64,000 nt of DNA from Roseiarcus sp963782255 (GCA_963782255.1 CAWAIS010000001.1:1302001-1366000), one strand, 5' to 3'. Positions 34,865-44,119 are shown, numbered from the stretch's first letter. The notes: generated from the sequence alone by a model not told the origin. A program made the numbers and translations.

Positions 34865-35715
34865 TCCGCTTCGGCATGCACTCGAGCCTTTGGACCTCGG
34901 CCTGGACGCGCGACGGCGCGGAAAGGAGCGTCAGCGAATGCGCGCGCCACGGTCTCGAGGTGGTCGAAATTGCGCTCCTCGAACCGGACGCGGTCGACGT
35001 CCAGCACTCGCTGTCGCTGTTCGAACGCTACGCCGTCGCGCCAACCGCGTCGCTCTGCCTGCCCGAGGCGGTTGAGGCGACGCGTCACCCGAAGGAGGCG
35101 CAAGACTTCCTCACTCGTGCGCTCGACGTCGCCCACGCGTTGGGGTGCAACACGCTCACGGGCGTCACCTATTCGACGTTGGGCTATCGCTCCGGGGCTG
35201 CGCCGATCGAGCGCGAATACGACGCCATTGCGAAGGCTCTGAAACCGGTCGCAAGGCGGGCGGCGGATTACGGCATGACGCTCGGCCTCGAGCCATGCAA
35301 CCGCTACGAGACCCATCTCCTCAATACTGCCGCCCAGGCGCACGCTCTGATCGCGCGGATCGACGAGCCGGCGGTGATGATCCACCTCGACACGTATCAC
35401 GCCAATATCGAGGAGAAGAGTTTTGCGGACGCGCTCGCGGACGGCGGCGGGCGCGTGCGCTACGTCCACCTCTCGGAGAGCGACCGCGGCGTGCCGGGGT
35501 CGGGCAATGTCGACTGGCGCGGCGTCATGACGGCGCTCAAGGGCGCCCATTTCTCCGGGGACCTTGTAATGGAGTCGTTCGTCACCTCAATGCCGCAGCT
35601 CGCTGCGGCATTGTCGGTCTGGCGCCCTGTGGCGAGCGGGTCCGATGAGGTCATGACGGTCGGCGTTCCCTATCTCCGGAGCCTCGCCCGGGCGAGCGGC
35701 CTCATCGCGGCTTAA
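34861..35715 (+). CDS. TIM-barrel sugar (phosphate) isomerase/epimerase
   Basis: This 284-residue xylose-isomerase-like TIM barrel (D-tagatose 3-epimerase class) probably binds a divalent metal through Glu in LGLEPCNRYETH, Asp/His in IHLDTYHANIEEKSF, His in VRYVHLSESDRG and Glu in LVMESFV. It interconverts a ketose or its phosphate with an epimer; in erythritol pathways EryC is a member of the same fold family. Coupling to the transporter (ATGA overlap) suggests the imported sugar or its phosphate is the substrate. The frame is intact. Confidence 0.8.
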   Translation: MIRFGMHSSLWTSAWTRDGAERSVSECARHGLEVVEIALLEPDAVDVQHSLSLFERYAVAPTASLCLPEAVEATRHPKEAQDFLTRALDVAHALGCNTLTGVTYSTLGYRSGAAPIEREYDAIAKALKPVARRAADYGMTLGLEPCNRYETHLLNTAAQAHALIARIDEPAVMIHLDTYHANIEEKSFADALADGGGRVRYVHLSESDRGVPGSGNVDWRGVMTALKGAHFSGDLVMESFVTSMPQLAAALSVWRPVASGSDEVMTVGVPYLRSLARASGLIAA

Positions 35716-36014
35716 GGAGGCGGCAGCGGCGCGAAAAGCGGGAAGCCCTGGGATTTAGGCGCGGCCTCGACCGGCCGTGCGTCCGGGGCTTCTCCGATGT
35801 GCGCAGTTTAGGCATCAGGCGCTCGTGGACGCAACCTACAGGTTGCGTCCAGTCATTGACGGTGTTAATTCGAGAGGCGACGGCGGGATTGGGCCTGGCC
35901 TCGCTTCACCCCCTGAGGAACGGCCCGGCAGTGTCGACTTCCCCGGTGCGACCCCGATTTCGCCGTCACCCGAACGCCTCCGCCCCGACCGCCCGCGGCG
36001 ATTCAAGGCCGAGC

Positions 36015-36104
36015 TGGCGGAAGGAGTGAGATTCGAACTCACGGTGGGGTTGCCCCCACGGCGGTTTTCAAGACCGCTGCCTTAAACCACTCGGCCATCC
36101 TTCC
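36015..36104 (-). tRNA. tRNA-Ser (anticodon UGA)
   Basis: The 90-nt class II tRNA reads from GGAAGGATGGCCGAGTGG at 36104. The anticodon stem GCGGT/ACCGC has loop CTTGAAA (anticodon TGA), a long variable arm (GTGGGGGCAACCCCAC), T-arm GTGAGTTCGAATCTCAC and acceptor closing CTCCTTCC with an encoded CCA end at 36015-36017. Confidence 0.96.
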
Positions 36105-36422
36105 GAGCCGGTGCTTTGCCAGATCGTTCGGGGCTCGTCCAGCCGGCGCGCGACGCGTCGCCCCAACCCGGGGCACGGGGTTTGCTGGATCAATGGCTTC
36201 GTTTTCGGCCGGAGCCCCTGATGCCGGCGCCAGCCGCGGCCCTCGCCTGCGAGATGGGGTCAGCTTCTACTCGGCCTCGTCGTCATGATGGCCATCTCGA
36301 ATCCGCAATATGTTGGACGCTGTTTGTCAAGCCGGCGCCCTCGGGGGAGCTGGCGCCTGCCCATCTCGCTGACGCGGGCTCGCTTCGATACCGCGGCGAG
36401 CGGCGGCAACTCGTACCGCGCC
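36105..36422. other. Intergenic region between tRNA-Ser and pyrG
   Basis: This stretch of about 320 bases has no supported gene, terminator or regulatory site. It is the upstream side of the tRNA and the downstream side of pyrG; I see nothing specific. Confidence 0.4.
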
Positions 36423-38051
36423 TTACACCAGCCGGCTCTGCGCCTTGGCGGCGGCGATGAAGCTTGCGAACAGGGGATGGGGCTCGAACGGCCGCGATTT
36501 CAGCTCGGGATGATACTGAACACCGATGAACCACGGATGATCGACGAACTCGATCGTCTCGGGCAGGAGACCGTCGGGCGACATGCCCGCGAACGCCATG
36601 CCCTTCTCCTCGAGGCGCTTCCGGTAGGCGGTGTTGACCTCGTAGCGATGCCGGTGGCGCTCGGAGACCTCCGTCTCGCGGTAGATTTCGGCGATGCGCG
36701 AGCCGGGCTTGAGCTTGGCGCGATAGGCCCCGAGCCGCATGGTGCCGCCGAGATCGCCCTCTGCTTTGCGAAGCTCGAGCTCGTTGCCGCGCAGCCATTC
36801 GGTCATGAGCCCGACGACCGGCTCGGGCGTCGGACCGAATTCCGTGGAATTCGCGTCGGCTAGCCCGGCCAATGACCGGCAGGCCTCGATCACCGCCATC
36901 TGCATGCCGAAGCAGATGCCGAAATAGGGCACTTTTCGCTCTCGGGCGAAGCGGGCGGCGAGGATCTTGCCCTCGGCGCCGCGCGAGCCGAAGCCGCCCG
37001 GCACCAGGATCCCATGCACGCCCTCGAGACGGGGGGCCGGGTCGGCGCTCTCGAAAATTTCGCTCTCGATCCAGTCGAGCTTGACCCTGACCTTGTTGGC
37101 CATGCCGCCGTGGGTCAAGGCCTCGATCAGCGACTTGTAGGCGTCCTTGAGGCCGGTGTACTTGCCCACGATCGCGATCGACACCTCGCCTTCCGGATTG
37201 TGATAGGCCTTCGAGACGGCGTCCCAGCGGCGCATGTCGGGCTTGGGCGCAGGCTCGATGCCGAAGCTCGCGAGCACTTCGCGGTCGAGCCCGGCCGCGT
37301 GATAGAGGGCGGGCACATCGTAGATCGAGCGCGCGTCGCGCGCCTCGACGACCGCGCTCTCGCGCACGTTGCAGAAGAGGCCGAGCTTGCGCCGCTCCTC
37401 GCGCGGAATCTCGCGGTCGGTGCGGCAGAGCAGGATGTGCGGCTGGATGCCGATCGAGCGCAGCTCCTTGACCGAATGCTGGGTCGGCTTCGTCTTCAAT
37501 TCGCCCGAGGTCGGAATGAAAGGCACGAGCGTCAGGTGGATATAGACGACGCGCCCGCGCGGCAGATCATTGCCGAGCTGGCGGATCGCCTCGAAGAACG
37601 GCAGGCCCTCGATGTCCCCGACGGTGCCGCCGATCTCGACCAGAACGAAATCCACGCCCTCGTTGCCATCGAGAATGAATTCCTTGATCGCGCTGGTGAC
37701 GTGCGGGATCACCTGCACGGTCGCGCCGAGGAAGTCGCCGCGCCGCTCCCTCGCGATCAGCTCCTGATAGATGCGGCCCGTTGTGATGTTGTCCTGCCGG
37801 TTGGCGTTGCGGCCGGTGAAGCGCTCGTAATGGCCGAGGTCGAGGTCGGTCTCGGCGCCGTCGTCGGTGACGAACACCTCGCCGTGCTGGGTCGGGCTCA
37901 TCGTGCCGGGATCGACGTTGAGATAAGGGTCGAGCTTGCGCAGGCGGACGGTATAGCCGCGCGCCTGCAAAAGCGCGCCCAGAGCCGCCGAAGCCAGACC
38001 TTTGCCGAGGGAGGAAACCACGCCGCCGGTGACGAAAATATACCGCGCCAT
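36423..38051 (-). CDS. pyrG: CTP synthase (glutamine-hydrolysing)
   Basis: PyrG makes CTP from UTP, ATP and glutamine, the last step of pyrimidine nucleotide synthesis. The 542-residue protein starts MARYIFVTGGVVSSLGKGLA and includes DPYLNVDPGTMSPTQHGEVF, GGTVGDIEGLPF, the amidotransferase nucleophile in YFGICFGMQMAVIEAC, and the C-terminal His/Glu in HPWFIGVQYHPELKSRPFEP. ATG 38051 is the family start; the open frame extends further upstream without similarity. Length is normal and no lesion is seen. It diverges from the hydrolase gene at 38197. Confidence 0.97.
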   Translation of the reverse strand: MARYIFVTGGVVSSLGKGLASAALGALLQARGYTVRLRKLDPYLNVDPGTMSPTQHGEVFVTDDGAETDLDLGHYERFTGRNANRQDNITTGRIYQELIARERRGDFLGATVQVIPHVTSAIKEFILDGNEGVDFVLVEIGGTVGDIEGLPFFEAIRQLGNDLPRGRVVYIHLTLVPFIPTSGELKTKPTQHSVKELRSIGIQPHILLCRTDREIPREERRKLGLFCNVRESAVVEARDARSIYDVPALYHAAGLDREVLASFGIEPAPKPDMRRWDAVSKAYHNPEGEVSIAIVGKYTGLKDAYKSLIEALTHGGMANKVRVKLDWIESEIFESADPAPRLEGVHGILVPGGFGSRGAEGKILAARFARERKVPYFGICFGMQMAVIEACRSLAGLADANSTEFGPTPEPVVGLMTEWLRGNELELRKAEGDLGGTMRLGAYRAKLKPGSRIAEIYRETEVSERHRHRYEVNTAYRKRLEEKGMAFAGMSPDGLLPETIEFVDHPWFIGVQYHPELKSRPFEPHPLFASFIAAAKAQSRLV

Positions 38052-38196
38052 GGGACTCGACCCATAACCGATCGCGCCCAATTCGGCGAGCTTTAATTTC
38101 GCCCGCAAAAACCCGTGGGCGCTTGACGCGTGCCGCAGCGGCGCTCCAGCTTGCGCCTCAGAGGGGCGCGTTGGAAGGCGATCGCGAGAGATCAGG

Positions 38197-39114
38197 ATGG
38201 CCGGCAGGGAGTTCAGATTTACCGCCTCCGACGGCGTCAGGCTCCTCGGCCGACGCTGGCTGACCGACGGGCGCCCGCGCGCGGTCGTGCAGATCGCGCA
38301 CGGGCTCGCCGAGCACAGCGCCCGCTACGCGCGGCTAGCCGCTCAGCTCAACGCCGCAGGTTATGTGGTCTATGCGAGCGACCTGCGCGGGCATGGGGGA
38401 TCGTGCGATCCGGCCGATCTCGGCCATTTCGCCGACGCGGACGGCTGGGCGAAAGCATCAAGCGATCTCTGGACCCTGAACCGCCAAATCGCCGCCGAGC
38501 AGCCGGGCGTCCCGATCGTCTTTCTCGGCCATTCGCTGGGATCGTTCCTCGTCCGTCAGTTCATGGCCGAGCGCTCACCCGCGCTCGCGGGCGTCGTCCT
38601 CTCCGGCTCGAACGGCAAGCCGCCGCCAATTGCGGCTCTGGGGCGCCTCATTGCGCGCGCGGAGCGGCTGCGTCTGGGCAAGCGCGGCAAGAGCCGGCTC
38701 ATCTTCCAGATGTGGTTCGGTGAATTCAACAAGCCGTTCAAGCCTGCGCGCACGGAATTCGACTGGCTCTCGCGCGATCCGGCCGAAGTCGACGCCTATG
38801 TCGCGGACCCGCTCTGCGGCTTTCCCTTCACCACTCAGCTCGCTATCGACGTGCTCGACGCGTTGCCGTTTTTGTCAAGCCCGGCAAGTCTCGCGCGCAT
38901 CCGCAAGGACCTGCCGCTCTACGTCTTCTCCGGCGAGCGCGACCCCGTCGGGGCCAATATCCACGGGCTCATCGACGCCTTGAAGGCCGCCGGCTTCAAA
39001 AGGCTCACGACACGCATCTATCCGGGCGCCCGCCACGAGACCCTGAACGAGACGAACCGCGAGGAGGTGACGCGGGACCTGATCGCCTGGCTCGACGACG
39101 CAGTCAGCGCCTGA
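38197..39114 (+). CDS. Alpha/beta-hydrolase, monoacylglycerol-lipase-like
   Basis: This 305-residue serine hydrolase (Hydrolase_4/PldB type) starts FRFTASDGVRLLGRRW and has oxyanion region VQIAHGLAEHSARYARLAA, nucleophile elbow FLGHSLGSFLVRQF, acidic residue in YVFSGERDPVG and catalytic His in YPGARHETLNE. Family members act on monoglycerides or lysophospholipids. There is no signal peptide. It appears monocistronic, divergent from pyrG. Confidence 0.85.
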   Translation: MAGREFRFTASDGVRLLGRRWLTDGRPRAVVQIAHGLAEHSARYARLAAQLNAAGYVVYASDLRGHGGSCDPADLGHFADADGWAKASSDLWTLNRQIAAEQPGVPIVFLGHSLGSFLVRQFMAERSPALAGVVLSGSNGKPPPIAALGRLIARAERLRLGKRGKSRLIFQMWFGEFNKPFKPARTEFDWLSRDPAEVDAYVADPLCGFPFTTQLAIDVLDALPFLSSPASLARIRKDLPLYVFSGERDPVGANIHGLIDALKAAGFKRLTTRIYPGARHETLNETNREEVTRDLIAWLDDAVSA

Positions 39115-39290
39115 CCCCCGGGACGCGATCGGCGCGCGGTCTGTCTCCGAGCGAAGTTTTTCAGAGGGTTAGGCGCCAAAACCTGACACTCTCGCAACTC
39201 CCGAACGGTGTGGGGCAGGGCGGGCGAAAGCGCGATCGGCGCGCGGCCCCAAGCCAACCCCAACCGAGACGAGACCAAGCCCGCTCCAAG

Positions 39291-39385
39291 AAAATCCAAC
39301 AAAATCCAAGAGAACCCAAAGGAATCCAAGGGAATCCAAGGAAAAACACTCTTGGATTTCCTTGGATTTCCTTGGATTCCTTCGT
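39291..39385. repeat. AATCCAAGG direct/inverted repeat hairpin
   Basis: Five copies of AATCCAA(G)(G) on the left (39294-39341) face three inverted copies CCTTGGATTTCC (39351-39380) across a short loop, giving a possible stem of roughly 30 base pairs. Its composition is quite unlike the GC-rich surroundings. It lies in the gap of about 600 bases between the hydrolase and the HEPN-like gene, where I see no other feature. It could be a transcription terminator or structured RNA; unknown. Confidence 0.75.
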
Positions 39386-39724
39386 CCGAATCGGGACTTT
39401 TCAATGGGTTACGGGCAACATGACCGAAAAAAATTCCCTCGCGCCTTTTCCGCGCCGCCGGCTGTCTCCGCGAGATAGCTTTGAGCTGCCGACCGTGCAA
39501 AGGTACCACGGATTCCGTTTTTCGGAAAGGATTTGTCGGCGCCTATCGCATTTAACGTCATGTCCCCGGGGGCGCTTCTGGCGTTATCTGTTGGCGGGGT
39601 CGGTCGTAGCGGTCAAAGTCCGGACGGGAATGTCGCGAAAGGGCGGAAAGCGGGCGTTCAACCTTGCCGCTTACGCTGATATGATTTCGCTGGGCGGCAC
39701 GTGATTGATCGACGAAGGGCGACA

Positions 39725-41014
39725 ATGGGCACAGACGCAGTAGGCTGTGGTGCAGCGAAGGAAGCGGTTAGAGCGGTCTTGAAGGATGTCATCGCCAGCA
39801 ACCCCGCACTCAGCGAAGTTCGAGGCGTCGCTTTCTATGACACCCAGAAGGACGCAATCATCCAGGCTTCGACTTCGTTCAATGCTGCTAAGGCTGCCGT
39901 TGTAGAAATTCCAAACTTCGTTGGTCGACTTGGAAGTGATTCTGCCGAGCGCATCGTGTTGCAGCTCATTTATCAGTACTTCGAACACGCGCTTGCTGTT
40001 CAGTACGAAGAAACACAATTTAAAAAGCTGTGGTGTGATTTCTTTGCGGAAGTGCAGGACGCGTACTGGATAGCTCGCGGCGTTGCAAATCTCAGAAATT
40101 TTCAGAGCAAGGTGGACCGAATCGACCTTGGTGACGGGGTCACTATTCGAGTCAGGTCCAAAACAGACTTGGCTTCATTGGGTTTTGAAGAAGCCGTGTG
40201 GGAGCGCGTTACCGAAGATTGGCATACGCCTGGAGCAAGCTCGTTGGTGCTCGTAACTGAACATTGCTTTATGAAACAACCGGACAACCTGATCCTCGTT
40301 GATGAATACAACCTATCGCTAAAGGCGATGCGAGCCATTCGAGCGCTACGTCTCCTTGCTCCGGGCTCAATTGGCATCGGCCCCATGTGGCATACGCGTG
40401 CAGCGCGCTTCAACGTGGGGATAGGCGGGCTGTCGTCCACTGGCACTTCAATTCCGATGTTTGGGTCACCATACCATTGGAGCGACGAAGTGCAGTGTTC
40501 GTACCCGGCGCTCTACGACGCGCTGGCACGTCTCGAAAAGGAAGGATACCCGAAGTCGCCGGGAAATCTGGAGATCGCGTTGCGGTCGTTCGTCTCGTCG
40601 TACGATCGATGGCCGGCATTCCCTGACTCAAAGCTCCTTGACCTGATCACTTCACTTGAAGCGCTCCTTGGTGTCGGATCTGAACTTTCCTTCCGGCTAT
40701 CCTTCCGCGCAGCAGCGCTAATTGCGCCGGATGATCAGCAGCGCGGCGAACTGCTTAAATTGGTCAGAGGGTTTTACGACACCAGAAGCAGGATCGTGCA
40801 CGGGGGCGCAATTGAGGAAAAGCACCAAGATCGCCTCCAGCAGATTGAGAGGCTCGCGGAGATCGTACGCCGTCTGCTGCGCTCATTTGTCGGGTTCGCA
40901 GTCGCACCGGTGAGTGGTTACGGGAAAGAATTTTGGGACGGGGAGTTTGATGCAGCGCTCCTCGACGCCGAGAAGCGCGAGAAGCTTCGCGCAGCGCTGA
41001 AGCTCACCCACTGA
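39725..41014 (+). CDS. Hypothetical protein with C-terminal HEPN-like domain
   Basis: This protein of about 429 residues (start MGTDAVGCGAAKEA; an upstream in-frame TTG/ATT extension to 39701 looks weaker) matches no family I can name for its first 270 residues. The C-terminal part (residues about 290-400) is helical: LLDLITSLEALLGVGSELSF, FRAAALIAPDDQQRGELLKL, then RGFYDTRSRIVHGGAI, an R-x4-H-like motif of ApeA/HEPN RNase domains. Codon use is less GC-biased than its neighbours, suggesting transfer. It stands alone, flanked by a repeat and long non-coding stretches. A defence role is possible but unproven. Confidence 0.6.
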   Translation: MGTDAVGCGAAKEAVRAVLKDVIASNPALSEVRGVAFYDTQKDAIIQASTSFNAAKAAVVEIPNFVGRLGSDSAERIVLQLIYQYFEHALAVQYEETQFKKLWCDFFAEVQDAYWIARGVANLRNFQSKVDRIDLGDGVTIRVRSKTDLASLGFEEAVWERVTEDWHTPGASSLVLVTEHCFMKQPDNLILVDEYNLSLKAMRAIRALRLLAPGSIGIGPMWHTRAARFNVGIGGLSSTGTSIPMFGSPYHWSDEVQCSYPALYDALARLEKEGYPKSPGNLEIALRSFVSSYDRWPAFPDSKLLDLITSLEALLGVGSELSFRLSFRAAALIAPDDQQRGELLKLVRGFYDTRSRIVHGGAIEEKHQDRLQQIERLAEIVRRLLRSFVGFAVAPVSGYGKEFWDGEFDAALLDAEKREKLRAALKLTH

Positions 41015-41662
41015 TTGAGAACCCTGGCAACGCCCGTAATCCAGGAGTCCTAACTCCCTAGTTCGAGTGTCTGTTGCTCCCGAAGGGCCGCATTGGATCG
41101 ATTCCGGCCAGTCGGAAGCGGGCTGAAGATTTAGCCGTGCTTCCAGTCCGGCCGATGCTGTCACCGCACGGTCGGGAAGGTCTCTAATGGGCGGGAAGCG
41201 GGCCTACAGGGGTCGCCTCGCGAAGGACCGGAGTCCGGGCCATTGCCGTCATTCCATTGCGAGCGCGAAATAGCCTTCACCGCCCGCGTTCATAGAGGCC
41301 TCAGCGGCGTTCGGATAGCGGCACATAGCCAGCGAAGGTTTGCAATCCGCGCTTCTGAGACGTACGTTACGGGGGACCGTCTCCAGGTCTGAACGGGACA
41401 TCCGGTAGACGCCGGAGGCTTTCGGGTCGCGCTAAGAGCAGACAGACCGGCAAGGACCCGTGGGCCATAATTGTGCCCAAGTGTTATGGCGAGCTGTTGG
41501 TAATTTATGGGCAGGATTTTGACGCGGCGGAGCAGCGGGCAAAAAGCTCATGAATGTAGTGAGCGAACTACCGCGAGCGAATTGCAAGTTAAGCGGTCCT
41601 GTGGTTCCGATGTGGATTACCGCCTAAGCATAAAATGCTGACTCTTCTGGAGATGGCGACTG
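41015..41662. other. Long non-coding stretch before the PEP-CTERM gene
   Basis: About 650 bases carry no supported coding frame on either strand and no tRNA. The last 200 bases become A+T-richer towards the PEP-CTERM gene and include the ribosome site CTGGAG at 41647-41652. Nothing else could be assigned. Confidence 0.4.
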
Positions 41663-42298
41663 ATGGCGACCAAATTGAAATATTTCATGACAGCATTCGT
41701 TGGGGTTGGTACAGCGTTATGTGCGGAGTGTTTCATCCCGAACGCGGCCGGGGCGGCTGCGATTAATTTTGACGGACTAACCGCATGGGCGCCTTTCACG
41801 AGCTATACGGAATACGGCTTCACAGTGTCGCCCGTATCTGGCAATTGGATTGCGATTCCTGACGGGAACCCAGGCCCATCTATCGCGTTTTCCACTCCGC
41901 CGACGTCAACAGCTGAGATTGCGGTGACTGACTCCGGAGAAACTTTCCTTTTCAATTCAATTGATCTTTATGCCAGCATAACGCCGATCCCCTACATTTT
42001 CACAGGGTTGCTGCACGGCAATACAGTCTTTAGGATATCAAACACAGAACCGAATACGTTTGGAGACTTCGTCACGGTGTCAAATCCCTACAGCAGCGCG
42101 GTGATCGATGCGTTGCAAGTGACGCTCACGAGCCCCCTTGCACTTAACAATGCCACGGGCCTCGACAACATCGACGTATCGTTCAGCAGCACCGTTCCTG
42201 AGCCATCGACTTGGGTGATGCTTGCACTCGGCTTCGTCTACCTTGCTTTCGCAGGCTATCGCTTCTCAAAGGGCAAGAGTGCCGCTTTCGGAGCGTAA
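41663..42298 (+). CDS. PEP-CTERM sorting-domain protein
   Basis: The 211-residue exported protein has a signal peptide (MATKLKYFMTAFVGVGTALC, likely cleavage near NAAGAAA), a beta-rich body (FDGLTAWAPFTSYTEYGFTV, later NPYSSAVIDALQVTLTS) and a classic C-terminal sorting signal. The signal is VPEPSTW, a hydrophobic helix VMLALGFVYLAFAGY and a basic end RFSKGK. Such proteins are processed by an exosortase and often linked to exopolysaccharide. No exosortase is in the window. It is less GC-rich than core genes. Confidence 0.85.
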   Translation: MATKLKYFMTAFVGVGTALCAECFIPNAAGAAAINFDGLTAWAPFTSYTEYGFTVSPVSGNWIAIPDGNPGPSIAFSTPPTSTAEIAVTDSGETFLFNSIDLYASITPIPYIFTGLLHGNTVFRISNTEPNTFGDFVTVSNPYSSAVIDALQVTLTSPLALNNATGLDNIDVSFSSTVPEPSTWVMLALGFVYLAFAGYRFSKGKSAAFGA

Positions 42299-42762
42299 GC
42301 GCAGCTAGTTCGGTTTGGACGGGCAGTCGCTTATTGCCTGGTAAAGGTATTAGCCCGCTGAGAAGCTCACCTTCGCGCAGGCGTTGGTGCGATTTGGAAA
42401 CCAAGTCGACAATGCAATGCAGGGAGAAACTTCCCCGCCGCGCAGGGAGAAACTTCCCGCCGCCGCGTGGCCGCTCTTCGCGAGCCGCCAGCCTCTACCT
42501 ACGCCTTCAGCCGAAGACCGCTTTCTCTCACTTCCCGCCCGTTCATCGGGCCGATCTTGAAGGGCAGCAAAGGGTCGAAGGCGGTCGCTGGCGATCTCTC
42601 AGGGCCGGGCTTTACCTGATCAATCCCCGGATCAAGTCCGGGGACGGCCATGACGAAAAACCGAAGGGAATGCCCACAGCCAACGCTATAAGAGCCCTCG
42701 CGGGCCAGCGCCGGCGGGCCGCCCTTTCGTGCCGTTGGCTGGGTCGGTTGTAGGTCAGGTTT
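42299..42762. other. Intergenic region with short repeats and an IS-end fragment
   Basis: No gene is supported. There is a tandem pair of GCAGGGAGAAACTTCCC units (about 42418-42456). A hairpin follows at about 42624-42645 (CCCCGGATCAAGTCCGGGG), a common Hyphomicrobiales intergenic element. A 15-base match (42682-42696, AACGCTATAAGAGCC) to the right end of the IS1595 element at 17358 is also present. Confidence 0.5.
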
Positions 42763-43110
42763 TCATCGGCTCGCGAGGCGCCTCAGGAGGAGCGGCGTCG
42801 CGGCGGGAAGGCGGGGTTGCTGAACGACCGCGAACTCCGCCGCGCCCGAACACCAGCGGGAATTGCGCCCGCGCGCGTGCGTCGATCGTAACCCCGAACG
42901 GGCGGACGCCGTGGCGGCGAGCCTCCTGGAGCGCGCGGCGGCGTGTCCTCGACTCCGAAGCGCCCCCTCGTAGTGGTCGCAGTCGTTCGGCTTGCCGTCG
43001 GCGAACACGAGGTGCAGCCGGTCCCGAGCCGGCGCCTTTTCCAGTTCGGCGGTCGCATGGGCGGACCGCGGCGCCGATGCGGGTGCACCAGCCGGGCTTC
43101 AGACTTCGCC
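42763..43110 (-). pseudogene. norD: norD (nitric oxide reductase activation protein) C-terminal remnant
   Basis: Read on the minus strand across several frames, this gives the end of the VWA domain of NorD: LKPGWCTRIGAAVR, ATAELEKAPARDRLHLVFAD, GKPNDCDHYEGRFGVEDTRR (frames joined), then ALQEARRHGVRPFGVTIDAR, FPLVFGRGGFAVVQQP. At least three frameshifts separate the pieces, and the N-terminal 80% is absent. NorD helps assemble nitric oxide reductase; no norCBQ is in the window. Confidence 0.72.
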
Positions 43111-43235
43111 CTGCGCATCCTGATGCCGCCTGGTCAGGGCGGGGCCGCCGGGGACACGGCCAACGTCGAGACGCTGGCGCAAAGGCTCGGCGGCCCGTCG
43201 CGCAACCATTTGCACAAGATCGCGCAGGATCCTGG

Positions 43236-43475
43236 GCGCAGGGGATCATCACGTTGCAACCAGAATCGGCCGCTTACGTCGCCGACGCAAATCCGCTATT
43301 CAAGATCCACATGCTGCTCGGCCTGACGATCTTCCTCGTCTTCCCATTCACCCGCCTCGAGCACGTATGGAGCGCGCCCATCTGGCATCTCGGCCGAACC
43401 GGCTATCAGATCGCGCGCACGCGACGTCCGCTCAGGCCCGGAGCCGCGCAGCCCGAGGCGGCCGGGTCGCGATGA
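43236..43475 (+). pseudogene. narI: narI (nitrate reductase gamma subunit) C-terminal remnant
   Basis: The frame reads ITLQPESAAYVADANPLFKI, then HMLLGLTIFLVFPFTRLEHV and WSAPIWHLGRTGYQIAR, the last membrane segment and haem-ligand region of the NarI cytochrome b subunit. Only about 80 residues remain and there is no start. Its 3' end overlaps the next gene (GTGA/ATG), so that gene once followed narI directly. Confidence 0.72.
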
Positions 43476-43966
43476 CCTTCGCCGCCGTGTCGCTCGACGA
43501 CGTCGAACTCGCGCGCGCCCTCCATGTCGTGTTCGTGGCGCATTGGATCGGCGGCGTCTCGTTCGTCACCCTCGTCGCGCTACCGCTCGCCCGCGCCGCA
43601 TCCGACGCGCGAAGCGGCTGGGCGCTGTTCGAGTCGATCGAGAGCCGGTTCTCCGCGCAGGTGCGCTGGACGATCCCGCTCGCCGGGGCGACTGGCCTCT
43701 GGATGACCTGGCGGCTCGACCTGTGGACGCGCTTCGCCGATCCGTCCTTCTGGTGGATGAGCGCGATGGCGCTCGTCTGGGCGCTGTTCATGATCGCCGT
43801 CTTCGTCATCGAGCCCTTCGCTCATCGGCGCCTGGAGGCGGAGGCGGCGCGCGATCCCGAAGGCCTCATGCGCCGCCTCTACCGTGTCCACCTCGTTCTC
43901 TTGGCTGCGGCGGGCCTCACCATCATCGGCGCGGTCGCCGGATCGCGCGGCGGATTGTTCTCATGA
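43472..43966 (+). CDS. Integral membrane protein of the denitrification neighbourhood
   Basis: This 164-residue protein has four predicted membrane helices (ALHVVFVAHWIGGVSFVTLV, MSAMALVWALFMIAVFVI, LVLLAAAGLTIIGAVAG and one near WTIPLAGATGLWM). It has a conserved His near the N-terminus as in small copper/haem-associated membrane proteins. It lies between narI and nnrS remnants, so it probably belonged to the same nitrogen-oxide cluster. It is the only open gene of that group. The family is not named. Confidence 0.65.
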   Translation: MTFAAVSLDDVELARALHVVFVAHWIGGVSFVTLVALPLARAASDARSGWALFESIESRFSAQVRWTIPLAGATGLWMTWRLDLWTRFADPSFWWMSAMALVWALFMIAVFVIEPFAHRRLEAEAARDPEGLMRRLYRVHLVLLAAAGLTIIGAVAGSRGGLFS

Positions 43967-44119
43967 GCGCTACGCAACACGCCCCGGTTCATCGTTCGGC
44001 CGACGCCGCTCGCGCATGGCAGGGCGCGGCCCTGCCCAGCCCCGGATTCCGGCCGTTCTTTCTCGGTGCGGCCCGTGTGGGCGCTTGTCGGCATGGCGCT
44101 GTGGGCGCCGGCCTTCTAG
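43963..44119 (+). pseudogene. nnrS: nnrS N-terminal remnant
   Basis: The ATG overlaps the preceding stop. MSATQHAPVHRS leads into ALPSPGFRPFFLGAA, the diagnostic start of NnrS (a haem/copper membrane protein linked to NO response). A frameshift follows, and the sequence ends within 50 codons at the nasA remnant on the opposite strand. Confidence 0.6.

Noticed and set aside
35716..36014. Possible small gene downstream of the isomerase
   Set aside because: Short frames here have no ribosome site or motif and partly overlap the antisense of the tRNA region.
37014..38096. A 360-codon frame opposite pyrG
   Set aside because: Antisense shadow of a well-conserved CTP synthase gene.
42679..42696. 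Full insertion sequence suggested by AACGCTATAAGAGCC
   Set aside because: Only 15 bases match the IS1595 right end; no partner end or transposase is nearby, so it is at most a relic.
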